Part shown: in pieces, positions 43,127-52,685 of the stretch
How the letters are laid out: each line of letters starts with the position of its first letter
Position numbering within the stretch: position 1 is the first letter of the stretch
Assembly (NCBI RefSeq): GCF_003627755.1
Contig: NZ_CP032694.1
Location: forward strand, 1,603,501 to 1,667,500
Reading direction: 5' to 3'
Length of the DNA stretch: 64,000 nt
Origin: Rhizobium jaguaris
Lineage (GTDB): Bacteria; Pseudomonadota; Alphaproteobacteria; Rhizobiales; Rhizobiaceae
Position numbers and translations under genes: made by a program
The notes under the pieces: model-generated
Database searches by the model: none
What the model was told of the DNA's origin: nothing
Seen by the model: only the letters and a program-made list of their open reading frames with translations

Positions 43127-45547
43127 ATGACTAAGAAAACGTCTGCGGCAAATGAGAGCATTGCCTATCCGGTATTGCCATTGCGCGACATCGTGGTTTT
43201 CCCCCACATGATCGTGCCGCTGTTCGTCGGACGGGAGAAGTCCATCCGCGCGCTGGAAGAGGTCATGGGGTCGGACAAGCAGATCATGCTCGTCACCCAG
43301 ATCAATGCCAGTGATGACGATCCCGCTCCGGATGCAATCCACAGGGTCGGCACCGTAGCCAACGTGCTGCAGCTCCTGAAGCTCCCAGACGGCACCGTCA
43401 AGGTGCTGGTCGAAGGCCGGGCACGCGCAGAGATCGACGCTTACACGAGCCGCGAGGATTTTTATGAAGCCCTCGGCCATGTCCTGCATGAGCCGAACGA
43501 AGATCCGGTCGAGCTGGAGGCGCTGAGCCGCTCGGTCGTTTCGGAATTTGAAAGCTATGTAAAGCTCAACAAGAAGATTTCTCCGGAAGTGGTCGGTGCG
43601 GCCAGCCAGATCGATGACTATTCAAAGCTCGCCGATACGGTCGCTTCGCATCTGTCGATCAAGATCACCGAGAAGCAGGAGATGCTGGAAACCACCAGCG
43701 TCAAGGGTCGCCTCGAAAAGGCCCTCGGCTTCATGGAAGGCGAGATTTCGGTTCTGCAGGTCGAAAAGCGTATCCGCTCGCGCGTCAAGCGCCAGATGGA
43801 GAAGACCCAGCGCGAATACTATCTGAATGAGCAGATGAAGGCGATCCAGAAGGAGCTTGGCGACGGCGAAGAAGGCCGCGACGAGATGGCCGAGCTGGAA
43901 GAGCGCATCTCCAAGACGAAGCTGTCCAAGGAAGCCAAGGAAAAGGCCGATGCGGAGCTGAAGAAGCTGCGCCAGATGAGCCCGATGTCGGCGGAAGCCA
44001 CCGTCGTGCGCAACTATCTCGACTGGCTGCTGGGCATCCCCTGGCACAAGAAGTCGAAGATCAAGACCGATCTGAACAATGCCGAGAAGATCCTCGAAGC
44101 GGATCATTTCGGTCTGGACAAGGTCAAGGAGCGTATCGTCGAGTATCTGGCCGTTCAGGCTCGTGCGACCAAGATCAAGGGTCCGATCCTGTGCCTCGTC
44201 GGCCCTCCGGGCGTCGGCAAGACCTCGCTCGCCCAGTCGATCGCCAAGGCGACCGGCCGTGAGTATGTTCGCATGGCGCTTGGCGGCGTTCGTGACGAAG
44301 CAGAAATCCGCGGTCACCGCCGCACCTATATCGGCTCGATGCCCGGCAAGATCATCCAGTCGATGAAGAAGGCCAAGAAGTCCAATCCGCTCTTCCTGCT
44401 CGACGAAGTCGACAAGATGGGCATGGATTTCCGCGGCGATCCGTCTTCGGCCCTGCTGGAAGTGCTGGACCCGGCGCAGAACTCGACCTTCATGGATCAC
44501 TACCTGGAAGTCGAATACGATCTGTCGGACGTGATGTTCATCACGACGGCGAATACGCTGAACATCCCTGCGCCGCTGATGGACCGCATGGAGATCATCC
44601 GTATCGCCGGCTACACCGAAGACGAGAAGCGCGAAATCGCCAAGCGGCACCTGCTGCCGAAGGCCATCAAGGAACATGCGCTGCAGCCGAATGAATTTTC
44701 GGTCAGCGATGATGCCCTGATGGCGATCAGCCAGCAGTACACCCGCGAGGCCGGTGTGCGTAACTTCGAGCGTGAATTGATGAAGCTCGCCCGCAAGGCG
44801 GTCACCGAGATCATCAAGGGCAAGGCGAAGTCCGTTGCGGTCACCGCTGCGAATATCGACGAGTATCTCGGCGTTCCGCGCTTCCGCCATGGCGAAGCCG
44901 AACGCGATGATCAGGTTGGTGTCGTAACGGGTCTGGCCTGGACGGAAGTCGGTGGCGAGCTGCTGACGATCGAAGGCGTGATGATGCCGGGCAAGGGCCG
45001 CATGACGGTCACTGGCAACCTGAAGGAAGTCATGAAGGAATCGATTTCCGCGGCGGCCTCGTATGTCCGCTCGCGCGCCGTCGATTTCGGCGTCCAGCCG
45101 CCGCTCTTCGACAAGAGCGACATCCACGTGCACGTACCGGAAGGTGCGACGCCGAAGGATGGTCCCTCGGCCGGTGTCGCCATGGCGACCGCCATCGTCT
45201 CGATCATGACCGGCATCCCGGTTTCCAAGGATGTCGCCATGACCGGTGAAATCACGCTGCGTGGCCGCGTGCTGCCGATCGGTGGCCTGAAGGAAAAGCT
45301 GCTTGCAGCGCTTCGCGGCGGCATCAAGAAGGTGCTGATTCCGGAGGAGAACGCCAAGGATCTGGCGGAGATTCCGGACAACGTGAAGAACAACATGGAG
45401 ATCATCCCGGTATCCCGTATGGGCGAGGTGATCAAGCATGCGCTGGTCCGCAGGCCCGAGCCGATCGAGTGGGATGGCACCGTCGAAACGCCCGTGATCG
45501 CAACGGTTGAAGGCGTCGACGATGTTGGAGCAACCATCGCTCACTAA
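43127..45547 (+). CDS. lon: ATP-dependent protease Lon
   Basis: The protein is 806 residues. The LON substrate-binding N-domain begins [20 protein letters not shown]. The AAA+ module has Walker [13 protein letters not shown] and Walker [11 protein letters not shown]. The C-terminal protease domain has the catalytic Ser in [14 protein letters not shown] and Lys in [15 protein letters not shown]. It degrades misfolded and regulatory proteins in the cytoplasm. A strong terminator separates it from hupB. Confidence 0.98.
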   Translation: MTKKTSAANESIAYPVLPLRDIVVFPHMIVPLFVGREKSIRALEEVMGSDKQIMLVTQINASDDDPAPDAIHRVGTVANVLQLLKLPDGTVKVLVEGRARAEIDAYTSREDFYEALGHVLHEPNEDPVELEALSRSVVSEFESYVKLNKKISPEVVGAASQIDDYSKLADTVASHLSIKITEKQEMLETTSVKGRLEKALGFMEGEISVLQVEKRIRSRVKRQMEKTQREYYLNEQMKAIQKELGDGEEGRDEMAELEERISKTKLSKEAKEKADAELKKLRQMSPMSAEATVVRNYLDWLLGIPWHKKSKIKTDLNNAEKILEADHFGLDKVKERIVEYLAVQARATKIKGPILCLVGPPGVGKTSLAQSIAKATGREYVRMALGGVRDEAEIRGHRRTYIGSMPGKIIQSMKKAKKSNPLFLLDEVDKMGMDFRGDPSSALLEVLDPAQNSTFMDHYLEVEYDLSDVMFITTANTLNIPAPLMDRMEIIRIAGYTEDEKREIAKRHLLPKAIKEHALQPNEFSVSDDALMAISQQYTREAGVRNFERELMKLARKAVTEIIKGKAKSVAVTAANIDEYLGVPRFRHGEAERDDQVGVVTGLAWTEVGGELLTIEGVMMPGKGRMTVTGNLKEVMKESISAAASYVRSRAVDFGVQPPLFDKSDIHVHVPEGATPKDGPSAGVAMATAIVSIMTGIPVSKDVAMTGEITLRGRVLPIGGLKEKLLAALRGGIKKVLIPEENAKDLAEIPDNVKNNMEIIPVSRMGEVIKHALVRRPEPIEWDGTVETPVIATVEGVDDVGATIAH

Positions 45548-45590
45548 GCGTGGTTTCGCCTCATTTGTGACGAATTGACATAAAACCAGA

Positions 45591-45620
45591 AAAGACCGGC
45601 ATTTTTGCCGGTCTTTTTTT
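45591..45620 (+). terminator. Terminator of lon
   Basis: AAGACCGGC and GCCGGTCTT form a 9-bp stem with loop ATTTTT, and the U tract follows (TTTTT). Confidence 0.9.
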
Positions 45621-45754
45621 GTGAAAAGCTTTTGGCGGCGCTTGCATTTCCTTGATTTGCAGGGCTTTTGGGGGTTGCGGCGGGCTAGAGCATTCGTATT
45701 CTGCGCCCCGCTTACAAGATGAGTCGTTTCATACCAGTAGAAAGGGGTGGAAAC

Positions 45755-46030
45755 ATGAATAAGAATGAGCTCGTGTCCGCAGTGGCCGAGAAGGCCGGTA
45801 TTACGAAGGCTGACGCTGCTTCCGCTGTTGACGCTGTTTTCGATACCGTCCAGGCTGAACTGAAGAAGGGCGGCGACATTCGCCTCGCTGGCTTCGGCAG
45901 CTTCACTGTTTCTCACCGCGCGGCCACGAAGGGTCGTAATCCGTCCACCGGCGCTGAGGTTGATATCGCTGCTCGTAACGTGCCGAAGTTCACGCCCGGC
46001 AAGGGCCTGAAGGACGCCGTCAACGGCTGA
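45755..46030 (+). CDS. hupB: DNA-binding protein HU
   Basis: The protein is 91 residues. It has the HU/IHF fold: MNKNELVSAVAEKAGITKAD, GGDIRLAGFGSFTVSHRAA and the DNA-arm RNPSTGAEVDIAARNVPKF. It is a homodimeric nucleoid protein. The ATG at 45755 has an AAAGGGG site upstream; the longer in-frame start adds a non-conserved leader. A terminator follows at 46080. Confidence 0.97.
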   Translation: MNKNELVSAVAEKAGITKADAASAVDAVFDTVQAELKKGGDIRLAGFGSFTVSHRAATKGRNPSTGAEVDIAARNVPKFTPGKGLKDAVNG

Positions 46031-46079
46031 TCCGTTTTCACCCGCCTATCGGGGCTTTTGCCCTATGGTGGAGGATATA

Positions 46080-46110
46080 GGGGGTTCGAAGCATTTCGGA
46101 CCCCCTTTTT
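46080..46110 (+). terminator. Terminator of hupB
   Basis: GGGGG-T and A-CCCCC enclose CGAA...TTCG pairs, with a T tract at the end, about 50 bases after the hupB stop. Confidence 0.75.
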
Positions 46111-46185
46111 GTGGGCGCATGTTGCAAATGCCGCCTATGAGTAGTTTCGGCCCGAAGCGGACAAAAGAGAGACCTGCTGCTAGCC

Positions 46186-46353
46186 TCAATAAGCTACTCT
46201 ATGCCACTGCGTAAAAGCGGCTCGCCCCACAATCTCGGCAATTTGTGAGTTTGCATGGACGCCGTCAGCGGGAAGCATCCGCCAACCTTCGGCTATGACC
46301 TCGCCGTCACACTGCGACACAAAGTGATACTGCTCTGCGTAGGTATAAGCCAT
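46186..46353 (-). CDS. Doubtful small hypothetical protein
   Basis: A 55-residue frame starts MAYTYAEQYHFVSQCDGEVI, with a GAGAAG just before the ATG. Amino-acid composition is protein-like, but no family is recognised and it sits in the gap between hupB and a LysR gene. It may be spurious. Confidence 0.3.
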   Translation of the reverse strand: MAYTYAEQYHFVSQCDGEVIAEGWRMLPADGVHANSQIAEIVGRAAFTQWHRVAY

Positions 46354-46395
46354 CTTCTCGCTGGAGGATAACAACACGACGTCATCGATTCTCGT

Positions 46396-47286
46396 TTATC
46401 GATGGGTTCGAATGTAGTCCACGAACGCTCTCAGCTTCAGAGGCTGTCGGTGCCGTTTGGGATAATAGAGATAGAAGCCGTCAAATGGCGGACAGAAGTC
46501 TTCCAGCAACGGTACCAGTTGGCCGCTCGCCAGATAGGGCTCGAAAGTTTCCACCATGCCGAAAGTGATCCCGGCTCCAGAGAGGGCGGATCGTACCATC
46601 ATGCCCATGTCGTTCGTCGTCAGCGCCGGATCGACTGCGACGGCAAAATCCCGACCATCTTCGGTAAATTCCCAGCGATAGGGAGCGGCATCGGGTCTGG
46701 GGCGCCACCCGATGCAGATATGGTCGATCAGTTCGCGCGGATGCCGAGGGGGTTTATGTGCGGCAAGATACTTCGGAGAGGCGACCGCGCAATGCTTTTG
46801 CGATTGGGAGACCGGAACCGCCAGCATGTCCTGCTCCAGCACCTCGCCGAGCCTGACGCCCATGTCGAAGCCACGCTCGACGATATCGAACTCCTCGTCG
46901 GTGATGGTGATATCGAGATGAAGATCGGGATAGGCTTCCATGAAACCGGCCAAAAACGGGCCGGATATGAAACGCTCGGCAATGGATGACGCGGCAATCT
47001 TCAGGAGCCCGCGCGGCCGAGTCTGCACCTCGCGCACGGCCTGAATGGCTTCGCTGACCTGCTTCGCCGAGCCAGCGACCATGTCATGAAATCGCTCTCC
47101 GGCCTCCGTCAGCCGAACGCTGCGCGTCGTGCGCTGCACAAGTGCCACGCCGACACGATCCTCAAGCCGTTGCAAGGCCTGGCTGACCGCGGAGCGGGTC
47201 ACGCCAAGCCTCTCTCCGGCCACACGGAAGTTGCGGGCTCCGGCAATCGCCAGAAAAACGGAAATTCCTTCGAAATCATCGCTCAT
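46396..47286 (-). CDS. LysR-family transcriptional regulator
   Basis: The protein is 296 residues. The HTH reads FEGISVFLAIAGARNFRVAG, then LGVTRSAVSQALQRLEDRVG and LVQRTTRSVRLTEAGERF. The substrate-binding domain resembles the CrgA/PBP2 type (IAERFISGPFLAGFMEAYP). It is divergent from the Atu4866-family gene and the SDR genes that follow, which it probably controls. Confidence 0.9.
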   Translation of the reverse strand: MSDDFEGISVFLAIAGARNFRVAGERLGVTRSAVSQALQRLEDRVGVALVQRTTRSVRLTEAGERFHDMVAGSAKQVSEAIQAVREVQTRPRGLLKIAASSIAERFISGPFLAGFMEAYPDLHLDITITDEEFDIVERGFDMGVRLGEVLEQDMLAVPVSQSQKHCAVASPKYLAAHKPPRHPRELIDHICIGWRPRPDAAPYRWEFTEDGRDFAVAVDPALTTNDMGMMVRSALSGAGITFGMVETFEPYLASGQLVPLLEDFCPPFDGFYLYYPKRHRQPLKLRAFVDYIRTHR

Positions 47287-47384
47287 TGGTTAGAGATTTT
47301 AACCAGCCTATCTCGGATTGGCAACTCGATAGCCGTTAATCGCCGGCCTATGTTTCTCGGGTCACAGACGAAACGGATAACACA

Positions 47385-47630
47385 ATGAACGATCACCCTT
47401 ATGTCGGCCTGTGGGTTACCGACGATGGCCAAGTCCGCCATGAGCTTTTGAACCATGGGCGCTACGACGAGGGTCGGGGCAACCTCAGGAGCGCTTACCG
47501 GGGCCGCTATCGGGTCGAAGGCACTCACATCGAATACCAAGACGATACCGGCTTCACGGCGGACGGCGATTTCGTCGATCTCGATACTCTGCACCATGCC
47601 GGCATGATCCTGCGGCGGCAACGCGGCTGA
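47385..47630 (+). CDS. Atu4866-family small protein
   Basis: The protein is 81 residues, beginning NDHPYVGLWVTDDGQVRHEL, with LLNHGRYDEGRGNLRSAY and HIEYQDDTGFTADGDF. This is the compact beta-barrel Atu4866 family, common next to LysR and SDR genes in rhizobia. Function is unknown; a ligand-binding accessory role is plausible. First of the plus-strand redox genes. Confidence 0.85.
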   Translation: MNDHPYVGLWVTDDGQVRHELLNHGRYDEGRGNLRSAYRGRYRVEGTHIEYQDDTGFTADGDFVDLDTLHHAGMILRRQRG

Positions 47631-47665
47631 GGCGGGCGGCAAACTCTCCATTGAAAGGAACAAGC

Positions 47666-48508
47666 ATGGCGAACACATCCCCCGTCTGGTTTATTACCGG
47701 CGCGTCCTCGGGCCTTGGCCTTGCTTTGGCCGAAGCAGTTCTCGAACGTGGTTGGAAAGCCGTCGTCACGGCACGCAGACCGGAAGCCCTGGACAATCTC
47801 ACGGCGAGATTCGGAGACCGCATCCTTGCCTTGCCGCTGGACGTGACGTCCAAGACTTCGGTCACGCAAGCCGTGGCCGCTGCCGAAGCACAATTCGGAA
47901 TGATCGACGTCCTCGTCAACAATGCCGGCTACGGCTATCTTGCTGCGATCGAGGAAGGGGCCGATCCGGAAATCCGCGCCCAGTTTGAAACCAATGTCTT
48001 CGGATTGATCGATGTTACTAAGCAAGTCCTGCCCGGCATGCGCGCTCGCCGCTCCGGCCATATCTTCAGCATCTCGTCGCTCGGGGGTCTCGTGGCTTTC
48101 GCTGCCACCGGCTATTATCACGCGACGAAGTTCGCGGTCGAAGGCTTGTCGGAATCCCTCTTTCATGAGGTCGGCCCGCTGGGCATCAGGGTCACGATCG
48201 TCGAGCCAGGTGCTTTCCGCACCGATTGGGCGGGCCGTTCGATGATCGAGTCCGGCATTGTTATCGACGATTATGCCGAAACCGCCGGCAAGCGGCGCCA
48301 GGCGACGCGATCCGTTTCCGGCAACCAGCCGGGTGATCCGGTCCGCGCGGCAGCGGCAATCGTCAAGGCTTACGAGGCAGGCACACCGCCCTTGCGGTTG
48401 CTGCTGGGGGCTGGGGCTCTGACGGTCGCGCGCAAGCGCCTTGAAGACCTGCGGACCAATTTCGATCAATGGGCCGAATTGACATTAAGCGCCGATTTTC
48501 CGGCCTAA
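47666..48508 (+). CDS. SDR-family oxidoreductase
   Basis: The protein is 280 residues. The nucleotide-binding motif is TGASSGLG near residue 11. The NNAG motif is kept, and the catalytic triad is Ser in SISSLGG and YHATK. It is the longer classical SDR with a C-terminal cap typical of carbonyl reductases of the retinol-dehydrogenase-like group. The ATG at 47666 is preferred. It lies 35 bases after the Atu4866 gene. Confidence 0.9.
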   Translation: MANTSPVWFITGASSGLGLALAEAVLERGWKAVVTARRPEALDNLTARFGDRILALPLDVTSKTSVTQAVAAAEAQFGMIDVLVNNAGYGYLAAIEEGADPEIRAQFETNVFGLIDVTKQVLPGMRARRSGHIFSISSLGGLVAFAATGYYHATKFAVEGLSESLFHEVGPLGIRVTIVEPGAFRTDWAGRSMIESGIVIDDYAETAGKRRQATRSVSGNQPGDPVRAAAAIVKAYEAGTPPLRLLLGAGALTVARKRLEDLRTNFDQWAELTLSADFPA

Positions 48509-48551
48509 GGCCGGCATCACCCCAATCTATCCAGAAATCACGGAGACCACG

Positions 48552-49286
48552 ATGTCCGACATCGAAGGGAAAGTCATTGCCATTACCGGAGCCAGCAGCG
48601 GAATTGGCGAAGCAGCGGCGCGTGTTCTAGCCAAGGCTGGCGCGCATGTCGTGGCAGGCGCACGGCGAACGGATCGCCTGGAAAGACTGGCCGCCGACAT
48701 TGGCCGCGCAGGCGGATCAGTCCGGCCGAGGCATCTCGACGTCACGGATCAAGCAGACGTAGCAGCATTCGCTGGCTATGCCGCTGCCGAATTCGGCAGG
48801 CTCGATGCCATCGTCAACAATGCGGGTGTCATGCCGCTCTCCCCCTTGGCCGCATTGAACGTCGATGAGTGGGATCGCATGATTGACGTTAATATCAAGG
48901 GTGTTCTCTACGGGATTGCCGCGGCATTGCCGATCATGAAGCAACAAGGCTTCGGCCATGTCATCAACGTCGCCTCCACGGGTGGCCATCGCGTTTCGCC
49001 GACGGCTGCCGTTTACTGTGCCACCAAGTTTGCCGTCCGGGCTATTTCTGAAGGCTTGCGGCAAGAGGAAGACAGCATTCGCGTGACGATCATCTCGCCC
49101 GGTGTAACGACTTCCGAACTTGCGGATACGATCAGCGACGATACCGCACGAGATGCGATGCGCGTCTGGCGCGCCATCGCCATCAGTCCGGAGTCGGTGG
49201 CAGGCTCGATCCTGTACGCACTTTCTCAGCCCTACGAAGTTGATGTCAGCGAGATCATCATCCGGCCGACCGCGAGCGCAAACTGA
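48552..49286 (+). CDS. SDR-family oxidoreductase
   Basis: The protein is 244 residues, a classical SDR: TGASSGIGEAAARVLAKAG, NNAG and YCATK. It resembles the NADP-dependent 3-hydroxy acid dehydrogenase YdfG group. CGGAGA precedes the ATG at 48552, 43 bases after the previous SDR, so both are probably in one operon. Confidence 0.9.
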   Translation: MSDIEGKVIAITGASSGIGEAAARVLAKAGAHVVAGARRTDRLERLAADIGRAGGSVRPRHLDVTDQADVAAFAGYAAAEFGRLDAIVNNAGVMPLSPLAALNVDEWDRMIDVNIKGVLYGIAAALPIMKQQGFGHVINVASTGGHRVSPTAAVYCATKFAVRAISEGLRQEEDSIRVTIISPGVTTSELADTISDDTARDAMRVWRAIAISPESVAGSILYALSQPYEVDVSEIIIRPTASAN

Positions 49287-49372
49287 GAACAGACGGAATG
49301 GCCGCCCTCGGCGCACAGTTGCATTGGACGCCGCCTCTATTGGCGGCGGCCAATGGCGCTCACATCGCTCCC

Positions 49373-50110
49373 TCAGAGCAGCGTCCGGCCGCCATTGACC
49401 GCAAGCTTCTGCCCGGTGATGAAGTCCGCCTTGCTCGATGCAAGGAACACGACTGCGTCGGCGATATCTTCAGGCTTGCCGAAATGGGCCAGCGGCGTCT
49501 GTGCGAGATAGCCGTCTTTCGCCTGCTGTGAAGCCTCAGCATGGCGCTCGACCGGAATCCAGCCGGGGGCAACGAGATTGACCGTAATTCCCTCCGGCGC
49601 GAGTTCCCGGGCCCAGGAGCGGGTCATGGAAAGCATGGCGCCTTTTGCCGAGGCATAGTTTCCGAAGTAAGGATTACCGAGTTCCGCGACTTCCGAGCCG
49701 ATATTAATAATTCGCCCTGACTTGCGCACGCGCCAATCCGGCAACACGGCTTGCAGCAGCTCGAGCGGCGCTTTGACGAAGAACTCAAGCTGATCGAGAT
49801 GGGTCTGCCAGGATTGCTCCATCAGCGGCATTTCCGGCTGCGGCCCCGTTGCATTGTTTACGATCAGGTCGACGGGCCCTAACGCGTCCGTTATGGCACC
49901 AAGGCCGTCGGTGAGCTGAGCCTTGTCGATGACGCTGAATTTCGCCGCATAGGCTTGGCCGCCCCGCTGCCGGATCGAGTCGACCACGGAATCCGCCCCG
50001 CGGGTATCATGTGCATAGTTGACCGCTACGGCCCAACCCGCCTCCCCAAGTTCCCGCGCAATCACTGCGCCAAGTCCGCGCGACGCGCCGGTTACGAGAG
50101 CCACTTTCAT
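49373..50110 (-). CDS. SDR-family oxidoreductase
   Basis: The protein is 245 residues, an SDR with TGASRGLGAVIARELGEAG, NNATG in place of the usual NNAG, and the YxxxK pair in FGNYASAKGAM. It ends KADFITGQKLAVNGG as in FabG-like enzymes. The NNAT variant is seen in a subset of SDRs. AGGAG precedes the ATG at 50110. It is convergent with the other SDRs and next to the aldo/keto reductase. Confidence 0.9.
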   Translation of the reverse strand: MKVALVTGASRGLGAVIARELGEAGWAVAVNYAHDTRGADSVVDSIRQRGGQAYAAKFSVIDKAQLTDGLGAITDALGPVDLIVNNATGPQPEMPLMEQSWQTHLDQLEFFVKAPLELLQAVLPDWRVRKSGRIINIGSEVAELGNPYFGNYASAKGAMLSMTRSWARELAPEGITVNLVAPGWIPVERHAEASQQAKDGYLAQTPLAHFGKPEDIADAVVFLASSKADFITGQKLAVNGGRTLL

Positions 50111-50240
50111 TGAATCTCCTCCTTGAACTCTGCGGTTCGATGCAGACGCGACTATGCGTCGTTTTCGAATTCCGGCCGACCGCCGAAAGATTCATGGCCG
50201 GGTTCGCACCCGGCCACCTGCTGCGTGGAAATTCTTGCCG

Positions 50241-51227
50241 TTACCAGCGGTGATGAACATGCGGCGCGACCAGGCGCTCGTAGATCTCGCGCGTTGCAGA
50301 CATGACATCGGCCGAAAGTGGCGCGAGGTCGGCTGCTGCCGCATTGGCCTTTGCCTGCTCGGCGTTGCGGGCGCCGGGGATGACGACCGTGACCGCTTCG
50401 CTCATCAGGATCCAGCGCAGCGCAAAGGCCGCCATGCTCGCGCCGGCGGGAACCAGCTTGCGGACTTCTTCGACGGCCTGCAGGCCGACCTCGAACGGCA
50501 CGCCGGCAAAGGTCTCGCCGACATCGAAGGCTTCGCCGTGGCGATTGAAGTTGCGATGATCGTCGCTGGCGAACCGGGTATCGCGGGTGATCTTGCCGGA
50601 AAGCAGGCCGGAAGCTAACGGCACGCGGGCGATGACCGCGACGTTCCTGCGCATGGCTTCTTTGAAGAACAGATGATCGGGACGCTGACGGAAGATGTTG
50701 TAGATGATCTGGATGCTGAGCACGCCCGGATATTCGATCGCCTTCAATCCCTCCTCGACCGTGGAGACACTAACGCCGTATCCCTTGATCTTTCCGGCCT
50801 TCTGCAACTCGTCGAGGCCGGCAAAGACTTCGGGGCGGTAGAGCACATCTGTCGGCGGACAATGCAGTTGCACCAGATCCAGGCTGTCGACGCCGAGGTT
50901 TTTCAGGCTGCGGTCGATGAAGCTCTCGAGATTGGCCTTGTTGTAACCGTCGGCGACATGCGGGTTGAGCCGGCGGCCAGCCTTGGTCGCCACCATCGGG
51001 CGCGTGCCGCCGCGCGCCTTCAGCACGTCGGCGATGATCTTTTCCGAGCGGCCGTCGCCATAAACATCAGCCGTGTCGATGAAGGTCATGCCGGCGTCGA
51101 GCGCGGCATTCAATGCAGCGCGGCCGTCGACCTCGCTGACATCGCCCCAGGCGCCGCCGATTTGCCAGGCGCCGAAACCGACATCCGTAACGACAAAGGG
51201 CGTGCGGCCGAAAGCATGGTGTTTCAT
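50241..51227 (-). CDS. Aldo/keto reductase
   Basis: The protein is 328 residues, an AKR TIM-barrel. The catalytic region has FIDTADVYGDGRSE (Asp and Tyr) with the Lys in MVATKAGRR and the His in LVQLHCPPTD. The NADPH site near the C-terminus is VTVVIPGARN. It reduces carbonyls or sugars. The ATG at 51227 has GGAGA upstream; the longer frame lacks this. Same strand as the preceding SDR (49373-50110). Confidence 0.9.
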   Translation of the reverse strand: MKHHAFGRTPFVVTDVGFGAWQIGGAWGDVSEVDGRAALNAALDAGMTFIDTADVYGDGRSEKIIADVLKARGGTRPMVATKAGRRLNPHVADGYNKANLESFIDRSLKNLGVDSLDLVQLHCPPTDVLYRPEVFAGLDELQKAGKIKGYGVSVSTVEEGLKAIEYPGVLSIQIIYNIFRQRPDHLFFKEAMRRNVAVIARVPLASGLLSGKITRDTRFASDDHRNFNRHGEAFDVGETFAGVPFEVGLQAVEEVRKLVPAGASMAAFALRWILMSEAVTVVIPGARNAEQAKANAAAADLAPLSADVMSATREIYERLVAPHVHHRW

Positions 51228-51445
51228 GAGATTGTCTCCGTTCGTGATGAAATGCCAAGGCACTACCAGCCACCCAGAGTGCAGACAAGCCTAGGACGAA
51301 GCTGCGGGATCGCAATTGCGTGACATAGGAGTATGACAGGCGCCGGCAATGGACGAAAGCGTTGGATGACTGATGTCACACGGTGTTCATCGAACCTGTA
51401 TTTCCCTAAAAGAGGGTGCGAGATATCTGACGATGACCGGAGCTT

Positions 51446-52681
51446 ATGCCCTCTTTCAGCTTCATCCATGCCGCCGACCTGCATCTCGGCAGTCCTTTCC
51501 AGGGGCTGGCACTGAAGGATGCTGCCGTGGCTTCCGTCTTCGTGGAAGCCAGCCGCAAGGCTTTTTCGACACTGGTTGGGCTGGCGATCGAGAAAGCGGT
51601 CGATTTCCTGCTGATTGCTGGCGATGTCTATGACGGCGATTGGAAGGACAACAAGATCGGCCTGTTCTTCAATCGGGAAATGGCACGGCTGGAGCGCGCC
51701 GGCATCCCGGTCTATCTGCTGCGAGGCAATCACGACGCCGCCAGCGTCATTACCAAGACGATAACTCTGCCCGCCAATGTCCACGAATTCCCCACGAACA
51801 AGCCCGCCTCCATCAAGCTGGAGGCGCTGCAAGTCGCGCTGCATGGACAGGGCTTTGCCGAGCGCTCGGCCAACGACAATCTGGCGATTGGCTATCCCGC
51901 AGCCGTGTCCGGCTGGTTCAATATCGGCATTCTCCATACCTCGCTCACCGGCCGCGAGCCACATGCGCCCTATGCGCCGTGCTCGGTCGACGACTTGCGG
52001 TCGCGCGGCTACGACTATTGGGCGCTGGGCCATGTCCACGACTACGAGGTGGTGGCGAACGACCCGCTGGTGATCTTCCCAGGCAATCTGCAGGGCCGGA
52101 ACATTCGCGAGCGCGGTGCCAAGGGCGCTGTTCTGGTAACCGTCGAGGAGGGCCGCATCAGCCATGAACGCCTGATCGTCGACGAGGCGCGGTTTGGGCA
52201 GATCGATATCGCTGTCGATCCTGAGGATGACCAGGCAGCGATCCTGCGTCGTGTCGAACAGGCAGCGCAGCCGCTTGCCGATGATATGGCGGGGCGCATG
52301 ATGGCGCTGCGCGTCCGGCTATCGGGTATTACGCCGCTGCAGGGCGCCATAGCGGCCTATCGCCAGCAATGGCGGGACGAAGTCGAGGCGGCGTGCCATC
52401 GCGTGCATGAGGATATCTGGCTGGAGAAGCTGGAGCTGCGGCTGGAGCCGCCTGTCGCGCGCATCGTCGAGGCCAACGGCACACTCGATCTCGGCCAATT
52501 GCTGGCCGAGCATGTCGGCGATGCGGACATTGTGGCGGAAGCGAACAGGCTCGTCGGTGAGATCGCAATACGCTTGCCGTCCGGTCTAGGTGCGTCGGAA
52601 TTGCCGTTGGACGATACAGTCGAGATGCTGATCGAAGAGGCGCGGCAATTGCTGCTGGCGCGCGGGCAGGGGGCAGGCTGA
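51446..52681 (+). CDS. DNA repair exonuclease, SbcD/YhaO-like metallophosphoesterase
   Basis: The protein is 411 residues. Calcineurin-like motifs are complete: FIHAADLHLG (D-x-H), LIAGDVYDGD, LLRGNHDA, IGILHTSLTG and WALGHVHDYEV, which bind two metals. The C-terminal part (about 270-411) is the YhaO-type extension rather than the SbcD cap. With the adjacent YhaN-like ATPase it probably forms a Mre11/Rad50-type complex acting on DNA ends. Four bases separate the two genes. Confidence 0.85.
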   Translation: MPSFSFIHAADLHLGSPFQGLALKDAAVASVFVEASRKAFSTLVGLAIEKAVDFLLIAGDVYDGDWKDNKIGLFFNREMARLERAGIPVYLLRGNHDAASVITKTITLPANVHEFPTNKPASIKLEALQVALHGQGFAERSANDNLAIGYPAAVSGWFNIGILHTSLTGREPHAPYAPCSVDDLRSRGYDYWALGHVHDYEVVANDPLVIFPGNLQGRNIRERGAKGAVLVTVEEGRISHERLIVDEARFGQIDIAVDPEDDQAAILRRVEQAAQPLADDMAGRMMALRVRLSGITPLQGAIAAYRQQWRDEVEAACHRVHEDIWLEKLELRLEPPVARIVEANGTLDLGQLLAEHVGDADIVAEANRLVGEIAIRLPSGLGASELPLDDTVEMLIEEARQLLLARGQGAG

Positions 52682-52685
52682 CTTT

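Noticed and set aside
43622..45916. Very long minus-strand open frame across lon and hupB
   Set aside because: It is antisense to the well-conserved lon and hupB genes, with composition explained by high-GC third positions; no ribosome-binding site or family match.
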